The position numbers were made by a program, and so were the translations under genes. A stretch of 64,000 nucleotides of DNA from Leptodontidium sp. MPI-SDFR-AT-0119 (Eukaryota > Ascomycota > Leotiomycetes > Helotiales > Leptodontidiaceae): positions 1,984,001 to 2,048,000 of the forward strand of contig JAHLEZ010000004.1 of NCBI GenBank assembly GCA_020726505.1, read 5' to 3'. Under the pieces are notes generated by a model. The model saw only the letters and a list, made by a program, of their open reading frames with translations, was not told where the DNA came from and did not search any database. Position 1 is the first letter of the stretch; the number at the start of each line of letters is the position of its first letter. This document shows, in pieces, positions 62,301 through 64,000 of the stretch.

Positions 62301-64000
62301 TTACTGGACCGATTGCGAGGCTCGCCCTCCTGGAGTGCTGCCGAAGCTCTTCATGAGGTTGAGATCACTAAAGATCATGAGCCTTTTGAAGTGAGCCGCG
62401 AAGCAGCAATGCAACTCAAACAGGCGCATGGCGACAACATCCAGCTCATGCCAGTCCAAGACGATCGTGTGAAAGTGGTGCTTACCAAAGGAGCCAAGAT
62501 TATGATTCCTAAGCTCATTGCTACTCAACACACCGTCGGTGGGCAGATCCCCAGGGGATGGGATGCTCGAACATACGGCATTCCTGACGATATTGTAAGC
62601 CAGGTGGACACAGTGACTCTTTACGCACTAGTTGCCGCCGCCGAAGCCCTACAGTCTGCTGGTGTCCCCGACGCATTCGACTTCTACAACTATGTTCACG
62701 TCAGCGACATTGCAAACTGTGTCGGATCCGGACTTGGAGGATCTCGAAGCTTTGGTAACATTTTCAAGGGACGCTACAAGGACGAGCCCGTATCAAAAGA
62801 CGTGCTCTCAGAAGTCTTCATCAGCTCTGGCAGTGCCTGGATCAACATGCTGCTCCTTTCCGCAGCAGGAGCAAACCGAACTCCTGTCGGCGCATGTGCC
62901 ACAGCCATGGAGTCTCTAGACACTGCCTGCGATCTTATTCAGACAGGCAAAGCCAAAGTATGTCTTGTAGGCGCATTCGACGACATGATGAAAGAGATCT
63001 CGGATGAATTTGCCAATCTTCAGGCATCGATCAATGCAGATGAAGATACGGCAGCAGGCCGTGAACCCAGAGAGATGAGTCGACCAGCGACTTCGACTCG
63101 TGCAGGTTTTGTAGAGTCGGAAGGAGCAGGCATTCAGGTGGTCACATCTGCAAGTGTAGCCCTGGAAATGGGCCTTCCAATCTACAGTATCATTGCAATG
63201 ACCCATACGGCGATGGACAAAGCTGGTCGTTCAATCCCAGCCCCTGGACGTGGACTCTTGGGTGCTGCAAAACAGACGTCCGGGGCTTTTGACTCTCCCT
63301 GGATGAGCATGGCATACCGGCGCCGGGCATTGCAGAATCGATTGAAACAGATCAAGGAGATGCGTGGGCTTCAAGTTGGATACCTTGACGAAGAGCTGGC
63401 TGAGATCAAAATCTCGGGCACCGATCCGGTGGAGGTAGAGGAGCACCGAACCCAACGACTCAAGGATATCGAGCGTGACGTCGCACGTGACTGTCGCGAT
63501 GCTCGAAACCAGTACGGAAATCGCTTCTGGACACACGACGAACGAATTGCGCCTATTCGAGGTGGTCTTGCTGTATGGGGCTTGACAATAGATGACCTCG
63601 ATGTCACTTCTTTCCACGGCACGTCGACAAAAGCAAACGAAAAGAACGAGGCGACGCTGGTCAATGCACAACTTCGGCATCTGGGCCGAACCGATGGGAA
63701 TGTCCTCCCGGTTGTGTTTCAGAAATCCCTGACGGGCCACCCGAAAGGCCCTGCCGGTGCATGGATGTTGAACGGCTGTCTGCAGATGATGCATGACGGA
63801 CGCATTCCTGGTAATCGGAATGCCGATAACATTGATGAGGAGCTGGAAAAGTGCGAGTTCCTCGTCTTCCCCAACAAGACTATCAGCAAGCCGAATATGA
63901 AGGCATTTACACTTCAATTGTTTGGTTTCGGTCAGAAGGGAGGCATGGCAATTGGCGTTCATCCACGATACCTCTATGCCACTCTACAACGAGACCAGTT
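59316..64000 (+). CDS. Fatty acid synthase alpha subunit, partial at right edge
   Basis: Alpha subunit partner of the divergent beta gene. Open without intron from ATG 59316 to the window end: 1561 codons of an expected 1850 or so. No stop is seen, and the C-terminal phosphopantetheinyl transferase domain lies outside. Order: about 30 extra Ser/Thr-rich residues, then the small MPT-completing segment (VARTLLIELLAHQF, VQWIDTQD); an acyl carrier domain with the pantetheine-attachment Ser204 in GRSTLQNEILGDL; a helical structural region; ketoreductase with VTGAGPGSIG near 584 and a Tyr-x3-Lys in LYVESKLGLE; ketosynthase with active Cys1194 in GACATAMES, then SFHGTSTKAN and LTGHPKGPAGAW histidines. 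All catalytic residues in view are intact. ATGs at 59325 and 59340 are alternative starts. Same dedicated-FAS inference as for beta. Confidence 0.93.
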   Translation, partial: MTRMSDRKMSSTSTSSLVPASISTSESDDEVARTLLIELLAHQFCYPVQWIDTQDSILGPGRTQHMVEMGPANTLANMAKRTIALKYASTDMATGVSRELLAFQQNLDAISYKQHVDIENNTGSLTENVAKTEEAGSRPSQNDDTAVEIPIKSTVPPAGPSAEIEDSPPTPSAVVAAIVSSGLKRPWNNSNMNQSIKVLCAGRSTLQNEILGDLDAEFASLPDGAEDLSLESLCEVLQTRFTGKLGKKSNSLIDRMTSQKLPASFQASAVRKHLKQTWGLGTGRQNSILLQAVSGQLESRLKDDEAKPLFDGIVKKYLDQHGLKVPDVSVSSARGNAPAMISAEALEHIEGRQRTTWEEQAALYTNLLGLNLHESQDTISKLQHRVLELEEQLDGWMVEHGEVYASGLRSIFTPLKTRVFDSWWNWAMQDLLHLVVLATEDNENSEDENLAQLSERIVNRSHGRLLRVMRYLINTTKDVRVAGVLGDVLSQCEARGDAPASVRWSDASWSPETIVESNGKISYRQALRLLVDDSADKPDLCLQLGRKRPEGWQYMDGLSSTLRRVLVKSKNSGLSLSERNVLVTGAGPGSIGCELVAQLLSAGATVVLTSSSYSPTITRYFQDLYATRGGKGSRLILLPFNQASVRDLEAVVKYVYAEDGLNMDLDFVVPFAAISENGRSIAEIDSKSELAHRLMLVNTIRLLGQIKRQKEDRGIFTRPAQVVVPLSPNHGNLGNDGLYVESKLGLESLLEKFHSEDWSQYLLICGVIIGWTRGTKLTSDIDQVAQGMEELGIRTFSQKEMAFNILALLSPPVTQLCIDEPLVADFSGGMGRFPDIKGATTGIRTAIQKLSEERRAVAQENDVLGTTTDHAPSEEQINPKFSFPPLPEWESDIQPLAGQLEGMVDLDRVVVVAGFAEVGPFGSSRVRWDMEVNGHLSPESCIELAWSMGLIKAHSGVICGEPFSGWLDQETGKPIADTEVQEKYESYMLEHVGIRLLDRLRGSPSWSAAEALHEVEITKDHEPFEVSREAAMQLKQAHGDNIQLMPVQDDRVKVVLTKGAKIMIPKLIATQHTVGGQIPRGWDARTYGIPDDIVSQVDTVTLYALVAAAEALQSAGVPDAFDFYNYVHVSDIANCVGSGLGGSRSFGNIFKGRYKDEPVSKDVLSEVFISSGSAWINMLLLSAAGANRTPVGACATAMESLDTACDLIQTGKAKVCLVGAFDDMMKEISDEFANLQASINADEDTAAGREPREMSRPATSTRAGFVESEGAGIQVVTSASVALEMGLPIYSIIAMTHTAMDKAGRSIPAPGRGLLGAAKQTSGAFDSPWMSMAYRRRALQNRLKQIKEMRGLQVGYLDEELAEIKISGTDPVEVEEHRTQRLKDIERDVARDCRDARNQYGNRFWTHDERIAPIRGGLAVWGLTIDDLDVTSFHGTSTKANEKNEATLVNAQLRHLGRTDGNVLPVVFQKSLTGHPKGPAGAWMLNGCLQMMHDGRIPGNRNADNIDEELEKCEFLVFPNKTISKPNMKAFTLQLFGFGQKGGMAIGVHPRYLYATLQRDQ

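Overview
The window is genomic DNA of a filamentous ascomycete (Pezizomycotina). The evidence is short spliceosomal introns of about 45-160 nt with GTAAGT/GTATGT-type donors and CTAAC/CTAAT-like branch sites, fungal-specific gene families (Zn2Cys6 regulator, fungal-type two-subunit fatty acid synthase, Cch1 channel), and gene spacing of 0.35-3.9 kb. The class cannot be fixed from sequence reading alone. No rRNA, tRNA, CRISPR array or transposon could be supported.

Layout. Coordinates 0.9-48.2 kb hold conserved, mostly housekeeping genes: CCH1 calcium channel (-), a DDT/PHD-finger chromatin protein (+), an HMG-box regulator (+), GINS subunit PSF1 (+), a SulP transporter with STAS and cyclic-nucleotide-binding domains (+), glycine cleavage T protein GCV1 (-), V-ATPase subunit H VMA13 (-), a B-type mitotic cyclin (-), mitochondrial ribosomal protein uL2m (+), a Zn2Cys6 transcription factor (-), the THO-complex WD40 protein Tho3/TEX1 (-) and the Ypt6 exchange-factor subunit RIC1 (+). 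I rebuilt exon structures by matching splice sites to reading frame and family sequence. Every multi-exon model closes in frame.

From about 49 kb to the right edge the content changes. There is an FAD/NADPH flavin monooxygenase (-), then a complete fatty acid synthase beta subunit (-) and, divergent from it across 796 bp, a fatty acid synthase alpha subunit (+) that runs off the window before its C-terminal phosphopantetheinyl transferase domain. All expected catalytic motifs in view are present. The beta subunit's acetyltransferase domain departs from what I know of housekeeping enzymes at two motifs, and the flavin monooxygenase sits beside the pair. I therefore infer a dedicated (secondary-metabolism-type) FAS locus rather than the primary one. 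This is the most interesting part of the window. The hexamer TCCTGC recurs six times in about 510 bp upstream of the monooxygenase and three times in the shared FAS promoter. Two of those promoter copies lie in a shared ATCCTGCAATTCG element, which suggests co-regulation.

Large gene-poor stretches occur at 11.8-15.7 kb, 19.2-21.8 kb, 25.4-27.4 kb, 35.6-37.6 kb and 40.9-43.0 kb. They hold microsatellites and low-complexity sequence but no gene I can support.
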